Shown: positions 18,471-29,462 of the stretch, one piece after another
Numbering within the stretch: position 1 is the first letter of the stretch
How the letters are laid out: each line of letters begins with the position of its first letter
Origin: Adenophora triphylla var. japonica
Taxonomy: Eukaryota; Streptophyta; Magnoliopsida; Asterales; Campanulaceae
DNA: 64,000 nt
Direction: 5' to 3'
Assembly (NCBI GenBank): GCA_022495995.1
Contig: JAFEMH010000075.1
Location: 248,001-312,000 of the forward strand
The notes under the pieces: generated by a model
What the model was told of the DNA's origin: nothing
The model's input: the letters and a program-made list of their open reading frames with translations, nothing else
Database searches by the model: none
Made by a program: the position numbers and the translations under genes

Positions 18471-19103
18471 TTCAATGTTTAATAACTATATTTATGCAAC
18501 AAATGTAAATGACTAAAATACCCTTAACACTTAACAGATTTCCAAATTTAACGGCTTGATATTGACGTTTTTGAGCGCCAAATTTTCATTTTTTAATACT
18601 ACGGTACTCGCTTTAGCTTTATGTCTGCTAGGTCGCCGTTTCTTCTGCTAGGTTGCCGTTTATCTCGCCGATTGATTCCCTTCGCTTTCTGTCCGCGATT
18701 GATTCTCTCGCATTCGACGGCTTTGGGGATTCCGATGGTAAGCATCTCTCTCGCTTTCTGTCTCTCTCACGCCCACTCCATACATCTCTCTAATTCTATG
18801 TATTCGATCGTTATTTCCTTAGCTCTCTGTCAGTCTGCTATGTACGCTAACATAGTATCAAGAGCTAATGGCGATCCAACTCTACCTCGCAATTGATCGA
18901 TTTAAACCCTAATAGGTGAGTACTTGTTATTTTTGAAAGGTTCATTCATGCCTTTATGTCAAGGCAATTCAGCAATTAGGGGTTAGGGTTTAAATTTCTT
19001 GATTCAAATTTTGTAGTTCTTGTTTCTTGTTTTGATTGTTATGGTGCTTGGAAGGTGAATTTTTTGATTTTATAGTCTGTTTTTGGTTGTTGGATTGTTT
19101 CAG
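18471..19103 (+). other. Possible 5' leader region, weak LTR-like traces
   Basis: No coding sequence is recognised. 18615-18740 has GCTAGGTCGCCGTTTCTTC and CGATTGATTC.C words that recur at 26245-26415 inside the second CACTA element. At 18848-18870 ATAGTATCAAGAGCTAATGG resembles a decayed copia primer-binding site (TGGTATCAGAGC). Either an old LTR or a leader exon of the O-fucosyltransferase-like gene is possible. Confidence 0.3.
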
Positions 19104-19354
19104 TTGATAGCGCATGAATGCTTTTCATGTATTTTTCGTCATGGTTCTCTGGATTACAGGACGGGTCCCATCTCTGGCCACTTTCCCTACAGAAACGAAA
19201 AGAAGGTCGTTGCCCACTTGAGCCTGGGGAAGTGGCGGTGATGCTCAGGGCAATGGGCTACCCCAAAGAAACTCAAATATACGTTGCCTCTGGGCAGGTG
19301 TATGGCGGTCAGAACCGAATGGCACCACTCAGGAATATGTTTCCAAATCTCATA
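19104..19354 (+). pseudogene. Displaced duplicate of O-fucosyltransferase-family exon 8
   Basis: 19104-19354 repeats 25418-25665 nearly base for base, including about 55 bp of the preceding intron and the ACAG acceptor. The exon part, 19160-19351, is an open 64-codon frame: DGSHLWPLSLQKRKEGRCPL, EPGEVAVMLRAMGYPKETQI and YVASGQVYGGQNRMAPLRN, then MFPNL. This is a signature part of the plant GDP-fucose protein O-fucosyltransferase family (PF10250). It lies upstream of exons 1-7, so it is out of order. Unlike the in-place copy it has no stop. The similarity ends exactly at the last Leu codon. Confidence 0.9.
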
Positions 19355-20513
19355 TTGACCGAGTCAAATTGTAATTCCAGAGTAACATTTGCCGGCGAGT
19401 GAATAATGTGGGCATTTTACTGCTCTCATTTCCTGCAATTCTTGCTTTGACCGTACACTTAATCCAGACAGATTGTGCATTATTAGCTACCAATAAATTG
19501 CTTTCACTTAGAAGTCCTGATTATTGAGAAATGCAGCTTTTGTTTCACTTAGAGGCATGCTAACAAAAAATCTTGTTGTAGTCCGTTGACTGCAAGTTTG
19601 GTGCAACTTGTTGGGAAATTGCTAATGTCATTCTCGAATTTCAGGATGACGTAGTAAAAATGTCTAAGGTTATCATTTTAGAACCTTGGTTTGAAGAAAT
19701 GCATGCAAGAAACTCACAATTAGATTAAAAATAGGTTTTCTTTGGGTTTGAGTAAGCGGTGGTCAAGAATAATCTGCAGACTTTATAGAATATGCATGCT
19801 TATCTTGTATTTCACCAGAGAATGTTGATGAGTTAAAGCTGCACACATGAAAATGATAGCCAACAAATACTTATTTTGGGGGTTCAGCATGAGGCGAAAT
19901 CCTCTGTCCTACTTGAAATGGTTAGTGATGCTCCATGGAAAGTTAGGGAGGAAAAGGTCTACTGCAAAATTAGAGTACGAGAACCGTAGTTTCTTACCTG
20001 GTTGAGTTGAATTGACTTATTTTATGCTTCATCATAACATATTAAGTCAAAGTTTTTTCCTTTGACTTTACTCTTCTACTTTGGTGCATGATATGCATCT
20101 AAACAAATAGAGGTGCATTGCTGAGAATGGTAGACTTTTATTGACTATGAAGTTCTTAATGGAAGGTCTTTATTTATCTTACACTTCTCAGCAAGTCTTA
20201 TTCATTCTCAGCATCTTTGGCTTTGGCTTAGATGTAATTTCTGCCTGCTGCTTATTTAGGGGAAGGTGTGATTAATAACTGGTCATCGCCTCAAAAGTAC
20301 AAGCATTTTAAGATCTTACAGTTGCTCATTTCCACTCCTTTTCAATTGATTGTAGAATGTTCCATACTTGTGCACAAAAGAGGGTATTGTTCTTCACTGT
20401 CCACGGGTAAGCAATTGGAGATTTAGTTAATTTTCTCTAGAAAGTATGACTTACCGTTTAAAGTATCTTTCTTTGTTGTGCATAATTTCCATTTCTTAAT
20501 TAGGTTAAAGAAA

Positions 20514-20594
20514 CTCCCTCTCTGTGGGAGAATCCTATATCAGCCACCACTTCTTGGAAGCCTTGCGCTGAGCGTCGTATTGGTACAATTTCAG
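20514..20594 (+). pseudogene. O-fucosyltransferase pseudogene exon 1 (first recognised)
   Basis: Acceptor AATTAG, donor TCAG/GTAAC. Encodes VKETPSLWENPISATTSWKP then CAERRIGTIS. LW..P....WKPC is the usual start of the catalytic region in this family. Confidence 0.75.
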
Positions 20595-21171
20595 GTAACT
20601 CCACACCTATGCTAAAACTATATAGCATTAATGTACCAATTTCAGAGTTACTGGGAAGGCATTGTTCAGTTAGTTACTTCTTATATAAGAACAAGAGAAG
20701 TCGTAGGTGAGCTTATACAGGAATATTCATGTTATATTTGGATATGGCATGTAGAGCTCAAGATGGAAAATGATTGGGAACATGTACTCTTCTAATCAGA
20801 ATCTAAATGTCCCAAAGGTTTTAACTTGTAGGTGTAAGTTTGCCAGGTTTTCTTCTTTATTGTACTTGCATTTGCATCCAAAATAAGTTCTTTATATGGT
20901 TTTGTAAAAAATGGATCAATCCTCTGCGGGGAGGAGACATTCCTTATAATATTACACACATAATTCTGCACCTCTAACACTTGCTTCATACCTGGGTTTT
21001 TAGTTGAAGCATGCTGAATTTATCACGTTTCCTACTATCCATCCACTTAGAATATTGGTTTCTTAAAGATATTCTCTAAATAATATAGTGTGGAGTTAGG
21101 TTTTCAACACTGCTGAAGTGTAAAGACCCCCCTTCCTCAAATAATAAAATAAAATAAATAAATAAAACATT

Positions 21172-21478
21172 TCCTCCGTCCCAGAGTAAGAGTCCTACTT
21201 TCCTTTTTGGTCCATCTCAGAATAAGAGTCCAATTTTTCTTTGTTCCCGTTATGGCAAATAATGAATAATGTTTTGGACTATATGTCCTCAATCCTCATC
21301 CTTTTGTAGAATTACAAAGAAACTAACACTTAACTAACCTTTTTTACCCACTTGACTTATAAATAGTGTTTTGGACTATTATGTCATCAACCCACATGTA
21401 ATTGTTTACTCATTTCTAAATGTTTTCCTAATAAGCTTGCAAACCCTAGGTAGGACTCTTACTCTGGGACGGAGGGAG
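21172..21478. mobile_element. Stowaway-type MITE in intron 1
   Basis: Left end TCCTCCGTCCCAGAGTAAGAG and right end read inward CTCCCTCCGTCCCAGAGTAAG; the first bases of the left end are worn. Interior AT-rich, no ORF. TA lies at the right flank (21479-21480). Confidence 0.8.
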
Positions 21479-21527
21479 TACTATATACCACTTTGAAACT
21501 TTTACCCCATCAACGAGCTATTGTATA

Positions 21528-21813
21528 CTCCCTCCGTCCCACGTGAATGGACACTTATTTCCTTTTTGGGACGTCCCACGTGAATGGACACTGCCCAAAA
21601 TGGAAAAGAATATTCACTATTCCCTCCACTCATTCTCTCTCGTACTTCACTTTTACACTCACAACATTCTCCTCCTAACTATTCCTCCCACTCATTCTCT
21701 CTCCTATTTAATTCTTCATACTCACAAACACCTCCTCCACCTATTTCTCTCTCCTACTTTTTCTTATTCCCACACCCAAAAAGTTGGTGCCCATTCACAT
21801 GGGACGGAGGGAG
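21528..21813. mobile_element. Stowaway-type MITE in intron 1 (second), 286 bp
   Basis: Left end CTCCCTCCGTCCCACGTGAA and right end CATGGGACGGAGGGAG; TA on both sides. A second copy of the end motif (GGGACGTCCCACGTGAATGG) lies just inside the left end, giving a nested palindrome. It shares TTCTCTCT-rich filler with the other elements. Confidence 0.9.
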
Positions 21814-22628
21814 TATGTATTTGAATAAAGTTACTGATCTTTTTTCCTGGAGCCACATTCTCATGGTTTTTGCGCATGTGAAGTTTTTGGAATGCAGAAG
21901 AATATCTATAATTAAGTTGTCTTTATTAGAAGGGATTATAAGCATGTACCCTTCATCTTTCTATGACCTAAACCATACATTTGACTTCTGACTTTAGACT
22001 CATTCTTCCTTTTCATGCCTTTACAGCCTGCTAATTTTTCTCGGGTTCTTTTTCAGATCTCCCTGATGCAAATGAAACAAATGGATATATTTTTATACAT
22101 GCAGAGGGTGGCCTAAACCAGCAAAGAATTGCTGTAGGTTTTCGATATCTTATCTCTCATTTTTTCACCCACTTCTTTTCTTTGACGATTCTAGTTAGCC
22201 GACCCCAAATCATTTTGGGACTAACTTGTTGTTGTTGTTGGTGGTGTTATCTCTCTTTAGTTTAGAATATTTTCTTTCCTCTTCTTTTGTGATGAATTAT
22301 AACTTAATAGAAGGGTGTCTATTGACGTTAAAATTTTCTTTTCCCTTAAAACCTTAGATTCTCCACTCACGTTCCTTGAAGGTTTATAAAAGCTGTAGTA
22401 ACATCTAAGATTAGTGGACTAAGAGGATGGGATCCTACCAAATATTGATTTTACAGACAGTATATTCAGAGATACCTTATCATTCTTTGGCTGGAGAGAA
22501 TGGAGGAAGGAAGAAGCTGGGAGGTTAGAAAGGATTTTGCTGTATGCTAGCCAGAAATGGGCAACTGCTTCCCCATTGGTTCCAAGAAATAAAGAATTGT
22601 TTGACAACCTATGTCCCATTTCTTTTGT

Positions 22629-22840
22629 TGTCAATGCGAAGGTTCTTTGAGCAATAAATTTAGGTTGTTTTAAAAATCCTAATGAAAAATCGTAACTTGT
22701 TATTGATATAAATACTACCGATAACAATTTTAAGATTTTCATTAGAATAACTTAAACAACCTAAAATTATTGCTCAACGTACCTTCATGTTAACTGTTAA
22801 CAATGAAGAAAGTAGGAAGATAATTCCAGGACGGAGGGAG
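22629..22840. mobile_element. Fold-back element with long hairpin in intron 2
   Basis: The arm at about 22637-22705 (GAAGGTTCTTTGAGCAATAA...AATCCTAATGAAAAATC) is the near-perfect inverse of the arm at about 22725-22790. The right flank ends in GGACGGAGGGAG at 22840 followed by TA, a Stowaway terminus. The left terminus is not preserved. This is a decayed Stowaway-like or fold-back MITE. Confidence 0.65.
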
Positions 22841-24329
22841 TATATATGTTGGTGATCAGCATGCAGAGAATGCATGCATCCTTGGAGAAACCACCAAAAG
22901 AAAAGAATAACTCTTTACTAGAAGTAAGAGTTGTCTTCGCCATTACTGATAGATAACATATAATTTACTGGATGAGAGCGAGAATTGGTAAGTACAACGT
23001 ATTAAATGGACAGAGAGATTTATAAATGTAATTTTTTTTTATTTTATTTTTTTGGTGTGGGGGGTGGGGTGGGAGAGAGGAGAGATACATACACAAGAAG
23101 ATTCAAATAGCTCGTACTGAATCCATCTATCCACTTGCAGAATCAGATGCCGGTTTTATTCTTTTTTTTTTTCCACGGTCATTGTAACTTCTTTTTATAA
23201 ACGAGGGGAGCGACTGAATGAAATTTTTGGTGTGTCAGCTATGATTCGAGCTTTTGCCTCCTTTCAGGATTGGACAACCGGTTCTTGCTTTGAAGATCTC
23301 TATATTTTCCTTACCAACAAACATCTTATTTGGTTATCAACATCTCATGCTTGAATAGTTGAAGTTTGGAAATCTGTGAAGCCTATCAAAATTTGGCTTT
23401 TTGCGTGGCCTATGATATTTGCTCTCATGAAGGGTCAATGTTACAATTATTGCGTGCATTTGCTTACATGAGATAGATCCTCTGAATTATTTTATTGGTC
23501 GCCACAACTCTTATGATATTCTTTTCAATTGTTGACTGCCAGTTGTGTAAGACAAGGTTCACAAATCTTTAAAGCCTTCAATATAATTGCGCGTGTTCGC
23601 ATGCAGATATGCAATGCTGTTGCTGTAGCAAAAATAATGAATGCTACTCTTATTTTACCGGTATTAAAGCAAGACCAGATCTGGAAAGACCAAACGTGAG
23701 TTACCTTACCTAAACTGTTTTGATTTTTTGTTTTCAATTGGAACCATTAGAAGTGAATTGTATTTTACTTAATTATGAACAATTGTTAATAATTGTGAGA
23801 TATGTTACAGATACAAGAGACCCTTTAATTTAAGAAGATAAAATGTTACTTATTTAATCATGAGCTGATAATCGAATCTATGTAAATACATGATAGTTGC
23901 ATAATCATCCAATCAAAGCTTCCAAATTATGTTATTTTCATATGGAAGTCAATATTTTAGATGAAGGTCAAGTTGGCTAAGAAACTGTTTTTTTTAAAAG
24001 TAAATTTCTTAAGTTTCAAACATCAATTTAGTTGCTTTCTTTGTTAATATGGGGTCAATTTTAGCATAATCATTAACGGTGATCTTATTACTGAATGCAC
24101 TTCTTCTTCCAATACATAGTGAAATCTCTTTGTTTATATTTTTCTGCTACAAGTCTTCGACAATATCCCAATTCTTCTTTTTTCTCACTAGTTTATGAAA
24201 TGTTGCAGAAAGTTTGAGGACATATTTGATGTTGATCATTTCATTGACTACTTAAAGGATGATGTACAAATAGTTCGTGATATTCCTACATGGATTACAG
24301 ACAAAACGGAGCTCTTTACAAGTATAAGG

Positions 24330-24376
24330 TTCTCTCTCTCTCTTTCTCTTTCTCTTTCTCTTTCTCTTTCTCTCTC
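24330..24376. repeat. (CT)n/(CTTT)n microsatellite at the start of intron 4
   Basis: TCTCTCTC and TTTCTCTTTCTC tract directly after the splice donor of exon 4. Confidence 0.9.
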
Positions 24377-25282
24377 TTACATACAAATATATGGCCAAGT
24401 TTCTACAAACCTTTACAGATGATTTTTTTAATTAGAGGATGGATTAGGGCTAGAAAATTCTTGTATGAACACTCAGCATGTTTTAACTCACCTAAGAGGT
24501 TTTCCTTTATTTTGACTTATGCTGCTAATTTAATCATCTTATCAAAGAACTTGGTCAAATTTTAGTTTGGTTTAGGCAAAGCCAAAGAATCTCTGGGACT
24601 AAGGTGTCTGTTTTTGAACCTTTGAGACTACTGTGTTCTCGACTTCATATGTTTTTCTAAGAGTTTTTGTTAATGCATGATAGACGGACGGTGAAGAACA
24701 TTCCCAAGTATGCTCCTGCACAATTCTACATCGACAACGTTTTGCCTCGGTCAAGGAGAGAAGATAATGTCCTTAAAACCTTTTGTAGATCACCTTGGGT
24801 GAGTTTTGAATGTCAAGCAGCCACCTCAATTTCCTTGGACCAAACATTTGTGTTTTTTAAGGAATAACGGACCTTGATTTCTAACATGAATCAGCTTTCT
24901 TCAGGTATGATAATGTTCCTCAAGAAATCAATAGGCTTAGGTGTAGGGTTAACTATCATGCTCTCAAGTTTCTTCCTGGCATCGAAGAAATGGCTGATCA
25001 GCTAGTCTCACGTATGAGAAACCGGACTGGCTCTTCAAATCCTTTCATGTACGTGAATTTACTGTGTTGTCCTGTGAAGTTCCACTTAACCAAGTACCAT
25101 GATCAATTAACTCTTAAAGAGATGTCTACTTGAACAGGGCTCTACATCTTAGGTTTGAGAAAGGGATGGTAGAACTCTCTTTCTGCGATTTTGTGGGAAC
25201 CAGAATGGAGAAAGCTCTGATAGCTATGTACAGATTGAAAGAATGGCCTCGACGGTTCAAGGTGAGAAAAGTAAACCATATA

Positions 25283-25383
25283 CTCCCTCCGTCCCAAAAT
25301 GAATGTTCAAACAAATTCAAATTTTCTCTTGATCAAGAGAAAATTTAAAAACTTTTTGGACATTCATTTTGGGACGGAGGTAG
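25283..25383. mobile_element. Short Stowaway MITE in intron 7, 101 bp, near-perfect hairpin
   Basis: CTCCCTCCGTCCCAAAATGA at the left and ATTTTGGGACGGAGGTAG at the right, flanked by TA. The middle also pairs (TTTTCTCTTGATCAAGAGAAAA), so the whole element folds into one hairpin. Same size class as those at 60579 and 61247. Confidence 0.92.
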
Positions 25384-25665
25384 TACTTGCATAAACCAAA
25401 GTCTACCATTTATGTTTCAGTTGATTGCGCACGTATGTTTTTCATGTATTTTTCGTCATGGTTCTCTGGATTACAGGACGGGTCCCATCTCTGGCCACTT
25501 TCCCTACAGAAATGAAAAGGTCGTTGCCCACTTGAGCCTCGGGAAGTGGCGGTGATGCTCAGGGCAATGGGCTACCCCAAAGAAACTCAAATATACGTTG
25601 CCTCTGGGCAGGTGTATGGCGGTCAGAACCGAATGGCACCACTCAGGAATATGTTTCCAAATCTC

Positions 25666-25916
25666 GCAAGGAAACTTTGTTCCGTCTTCTGTACTGCTGT
25701 TTTCCTACTGCTTTCTGCTTAGTTTCTTCTTTTTGAACTTTGCAGTTTACATACCTATTTCTCATGCCAACACTTAAAATTGGCCCTTTTCTAAGTGATC
25801 TGCTAAAGAAATAAGGATTGAATTGTGTGAATTCATTGGCAGGTCTTCCGTTTTCTTTGCACTTATGCTGCAACCATTGGCATATCTTCCTTCACCCTTG
25901 AGGAGTTTGCTCAATC
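25666..25916. other. Remnant of O-fucosyltransferase intron 8
   Basis: Starts GCAAGG right after the last Leu codon, so a GC-type donor or a damaged GT donor. No further family exon (expected to begin VTKEEL) is found before the CACTA end at 25917. Intron-like T-rich DNA. Confidence 0.5.
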
Positions 25917-26436
25917 CACTACTAGAAAAAGGGATTTTTGTGACAATATTTTTTGGAAGGGCTAAAATGCGGTCCCAAATACCTGTTTTTGGGAAGGCAG
26001 GAATATCCGTGCCAAATACTCTAGTATTTGGCACTCTTCTACTCTTGCCCTCTCAAATGCTTAGTAATTGGCTCTCTTTTCCACTGCCCTCCCAAATATA
26101 AATTTTTTAGGACACTTTAACTTCTACCCGTACCAATTGTTATGATATTATCTTAAAAGTTTCACGCCCCAATTTTTCCCGCTATTGATTCCCTCCCGAA
26201 ATTTAATTTAGAGATATGTTTTGAGAGTTTAAACTCTCACTTTCCGTCGTCTGCTAGGTCGTCCAATTTTTGGGTGCTATCTAGGTTCGACAGCTTTGGG
26301 ATTGATTCCAGTGAAATTTTTGCATCTCTCTCGCAGCGATTGATTCCCGTGCCAATTTTTCGTCTGCGATTGAACGGAGGGAGTAGCCTTCGATTCTCTC
26401 GCATCGTCTGCGATTGATTCCCGTGCCAATTAAAGG

Positions 26437-26465
26437 TGCGTTGCACAAAACGCACCTTTAATATG
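26437..26465. repeat. Short hairpin, AAAGGTGCGTT/AACGCACCTTT
   Basis: AAAGGTGCGTTGCACAAAAC followed by GCACCTTTA; the GCACAAAACG.ACCTTTAA half is repeated at 26468-26489. A small imperfect palindrome of no known role within the CACTA element. Confidence 0.6.
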
Positions 26466-26810
26466 TTTTGCACAAAACGTACCTTTAAGGCCATCAATGG
26501 ACGTCTTTTCTGCAGGGTGAGTTTTCTCATCTTAGTCATTGTAGTGGCCTGAAGGCTTTGATATGTTTTGCACTCTTATTTTGGTTCACAATATGCACTT
26601 ATCATGTACCAAAAAAATATGCACTTATCATGAACATTAAATATTACCATTATCAAGAAGCAAGAGGTATAGGATCTGATGGCATAGAAAATAATTGAAA
26701 TAATTAGTATTAGGTGTGTTTTTTGTTTTTTTGGTACCATGTATTAGGTGTGTTGTTAAGTTTTAATTTTTGCTGTCTACTTCATTTAGGCAGTTGTTTT
26801 GCTTTCTCAT

Positions 26811-27172
26811 ACAGCTACTCCCAGCTCAGATACATTGTGGGATCCACCTTTGGGATACAAGAGAAAATTCAAATGCATGGAATACGAAAGTGATTCCTGA
26901 GGAGGGTTATGCGCGTTCTCTGATAGCAAGTCCTTGCGGTAATTGGTTTGTGTCTGGGTCTTCTAGGGGCGTGCTCACTCTTTGGGATCTGAGGTTCGGA
27001 ATACCAGTCAACTCATGGCAATATTCTGTTGCGTGTCCCATAGAGAAAATGTGTATTTATGTTCCTCCTCAAAATAACTCCTTATCCAACACAATTAGGC
27101 CACTTGTGTATGTTGCAGCAGGTTGCAATGAAGTTTCTCTATGGAATGCAGAGAATGGGAGTTGTCATCAGG
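26811..27172 (+). pseudogene. VPS15 (PI3-kinase regulatory subunit) WD40 exon, captured
   Basis: The frame from about 26811 reads CGIHLWDTRENSNAWNTKVI, PEEGYARSLIASPCGNWFVS, GSSRGVLTLWDLRFGIPVNS, WQYSVACPIEKMCIYVPPQ and RPLVYVAAGCNEVSLWNAEN, ending GSCHQV at a CAG/GTATTG donor. This closely matches the C-terminal WD40 region of plant VPS15, the protein-kinase-like regulatory subunit of the VPS34 PI3-kinase in autophagy and vacuolar sorting. The start matches the family's 'HCGIHLWDTRSN'. The exon is open with no stop, but no other VPS15 exon follows: the next sequence (ANVEIPSFKHIPK) does not fit. It is therefore an isolated fragment inside the CACTA element. Confidence 0.85.
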
Positions 27173-27198
27173 TATTGGCAATTGTTTTTGGATTATGA

Positions 27199-27552
27199 TT
27201 CATTTTAACTTTTTATTATTATTTTCTTTCTTTAATAACAGCTAACGTGGAAATACCAAGCTTCAAGCATATCCCTAAGGTATCTTGCATTCTCTACCCA
27301 CTTAGGGTGCTGGATCCAGCTTGTAGACTTGAGCACAATAATGCTTCTTGCTACATTAAAGTGCTCCTGTCCAGCATATTCCTTTTGTTGCTAGACTGTT
27401 ATACTAGATCGGAGAAAATTTCAAGCTCCCAAAATTGATCATTAAGATCTTTTAATAACATATGAGAGTTACCAATTGACTTTTAGTCGAGTGGTACTGA
27501 GGTCGTACTCAGGGTCTATAAGGGAGAGCTTGATGCCCGCGGACGTAGCCTT
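27199..27552. other. CACTA interior, nothing recognised
   Basis: AT-rich, no coding or repeat signature. Confidence 0.4.
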
Positions 27553-27831
27553 TGTGAAAAAAAGAAGCATATGGGAGTTATGAAAAAGAAAACCTACATT
27601 TGTGAGAACGAGACAGAAGTGCTGATCCTATTATTGTGTGTTACCACCACTGAAATCATGATCTTGTACTCGTGAGAAAAAAGTGTGATTTGACTATTTA
27701 AAAGAGTTTCAGATGTTGTGCAAGGTTATTTATGTTCATCTTCTCAAATATTTGTTAAACAATTCCTATTATGTTAAGTTAATGAATGTTTTTTATTCAA
27801 AGTTAATCCTAAAATAGAATTTGATTTTCTT

Positions 27832-27900
27832 TCCGGAAAGGAATGATTGTATTCGATGCAGCTCAGTTTGATGGCTTCCTAAAAAAACTATCAGAGTTTA
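27832..27900 (+). pseudogene. Unidentified exon-like piece (unit 1), truncated
   Basis: After the acceptor-like CCGGAAAG, the frame reads GMIVFDAAQFDGFLKKLSEF then NN. The intact version is in the second duplication unit at 32816. Here about 22 bases with the end of the exon and its donor are deleted. I do not recognise the parent protein. Probably another captured host exon. Confidence 0.5.
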
Positions 27901-29126
27901 ACAATACTTGCTTTCAGTACTTTTTCCATTTCATTTTCTTTTGGCTTTAAGCTCTTTACTCTGTGATTCTCTCCCTCTTTGATTTATTAACTTTGTTTCT
28001 TTATTCATGATTCACTTTACTAGATAACTTTTTTTTTTCATGGACAGTTCATACTGACTGACTGATCATGCTCTTCTAAGTGCTTTGTAGGACAGTATCT
28101 AAGTGCTTTGGAGGACAGGTATACCCATATTTAATGCGTACACACGAGTTATTAATTTTTTTTTTGTGATTAACGCTAATTATATTATTTATATTGTAGG
28201 CTCGGATCAATCTTTCAAATTCTCCAACAGGTGACTTGATCTGGCGATTTCAAAGTACAATGTTCTATTTAAACGGACGTTGATAAAAAATTGTAACTTT
28301 CATTTTGAATATTTGCTTATGCTTTTGAAGGGGACATACGTAGGTATATGTTTATGATTTGAGTTACATGACTTTGTATGAGTATTTTTAAGATAGTTAA
28401 ATGTTTTGTTTTAATAATTGTGTATATGGTGATGCCTAGATTGATTACAATATAGTATTTTCTGTCGTATTCTTGTATGTGTTTGTGTAAATTGCAAAAA
28501 TATAATTGGTGGGTTGTATCCAATATAAAAAAAATACCAAATATTCAGAGCTTGTCAAATGTATTTGGGAAGACAAAAATAAAATTGTGTCAATGGTATT
28601 TGGGAGGGATAAAATCGTCCCAAATAGTTTTTGGAAGGATAACCGTAGCTGTGCCAAATGTATTTCGAGAGGCAATCAAATCGTGCCAAATGTATTTGGA
28701 ACGGCGTACAAAAGCGTGACAAATGTATTTTAGATTATTATAAAAAAAATCAATTCTTAACTAACCTATTTTTATTAACTTGAACTTTGAAAAGTATTTT
28801 AGATTATTATGTCATCAATCCACTTAAATATTTACCATGAAAAATAAATGTATAACTCTTATTTCTAAACTGAGAAATTAAAGTACTATATTTATGACAC
28901 TAATGGAAAAAGGGATCCACTTTGGGTATGAAGATGTATTTGGCTCTTTGTAGAGGAGAGAGGTTTCGGCAATAAAATAAAATAATTATAATAATAATCA
29001 AAGACTTGGTTCATATTATTATTTATTAAAAAAGAAAAAAAAATTGACGTACATTAGAATTTAATAATTTAATTAGTTCAGATACATTCACTAGAAGTGC
29101 ATCGTAATTAGTTGTCCTTAAAATAT

Positions 29127-29322
29127 CAAGGTTCTAAAAAGCGCTAGGCGGATGCTAGGCGGCGGAGCCGGGCCTAGCGCCTAGGCGGGGACTAGTCGGG
29201 GACTAGTCGGGATTAGTCGGGATTAGTTGGGACCTAGGCGGTCCTTAAAACTAGGCGTTGGAGAGGGGCCTAGCGCCTAGGCGGGGCCTAGGCGCCCTTA
29301 GGCGGGGTCTTTTAGAACACTG
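29127..29322. mobile_element. hAT-type MITE, 196 bp
   Basis: Left end CAAGGTTCTAAAAAGCGC, right end read inward CAGTGTTCTAAAAGACCC. It is flanked by the 8-base duplication TAAAATAT at 29119-29126 and 29323-29330, typical of hAT elements. The interior is full of CCTAGGCG/CGCCTAGG palindromic words. The second duplication unit (around 34583) has a single TAAAATAT and no insert, which proves the insertion. Confidence 0.92.
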
Positions 29323-29462
29323 TAAAATATATATCATGTGCAAATTGATGTGATAATGTAGAGAGAGAGAGGGGATGGAAAGCATTCAACATTTTAGCCA
29401 TTATGAACATCGATTGTTCCGGTCTAAACGTCCGTATTCCCTCCGTTTCGACTAAGGAGGAG

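Larger units (their letters stand above)
20514..25665 (+). pseudogene. GDP-fucose protein O-fucosyltransferase family pseudogene
   Basis: Eight exons with good splice sites: 20514-20594, 22057-22133, 23607-23695, 24209-24328, 24684-24798, 24905-25048, 25138-25260, 25477-25665. They encode, in order, VKETPSLWENPISATTSWKP, NGYIFIHAEGGLNQQRIA, ICNAVAVAKIMNATLILPVL, KFEDIFDVDHFIDYLKDDVQ, RTVKNIPKYAPAQFYIDNVL, YDNVPQEINRLRCRVNYHAL, ALHLRFEKGMVELSFCDFVG and DGSHLWPLSLQK. Family members are Golgi type II glycosyltransferases (PF10250); HLRFE and the GGLNQQR segment fit the GDP-fucose site. It is dead: exon 5 is 115 bp, two short of the phase its neighbours need, and exon 8 has TGA where the duplicate has CGA. 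The N-terminal membrane anchor is not identified. The end of the gene is lost at a CACTA element. Confidence 0.85.
25917..28735 (+). mobile_element. Second CACTA-type transposon, right end lost
   Basis: Left terminus CACTACTAGAAAAAGGGATT at 25917. It is followed by subterminal repeats built on CCAAATA/TATTTGG words (GGTCCCAAATACC, GTGCCAAATACTC, GTATTTGGCAC, CCTCCCAAATG) to about 26100. A matching cluster at about 28535-28735 (GTCAAATGTATTTGGGAAG, GTCCCAAATAG, GTGCCAAATGTATTTGGA, GTGACAAATGTATTT) marks the right subterminal zone. The terminal CACTA itself is missing there. The interior carries a VPS15 WD40 exon and another exon-like piece. No transposase is seen. It truncates the O-fucosyltransferase pseudogene. 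Confidence 0.7.

Noticed and set aside
18848..18870. Copia primer-binding-site-like word ATAGTATCAAGAGC
   Set aside because: Too diverged, and no LTR could be defined next to it; only mentioned as a trace.
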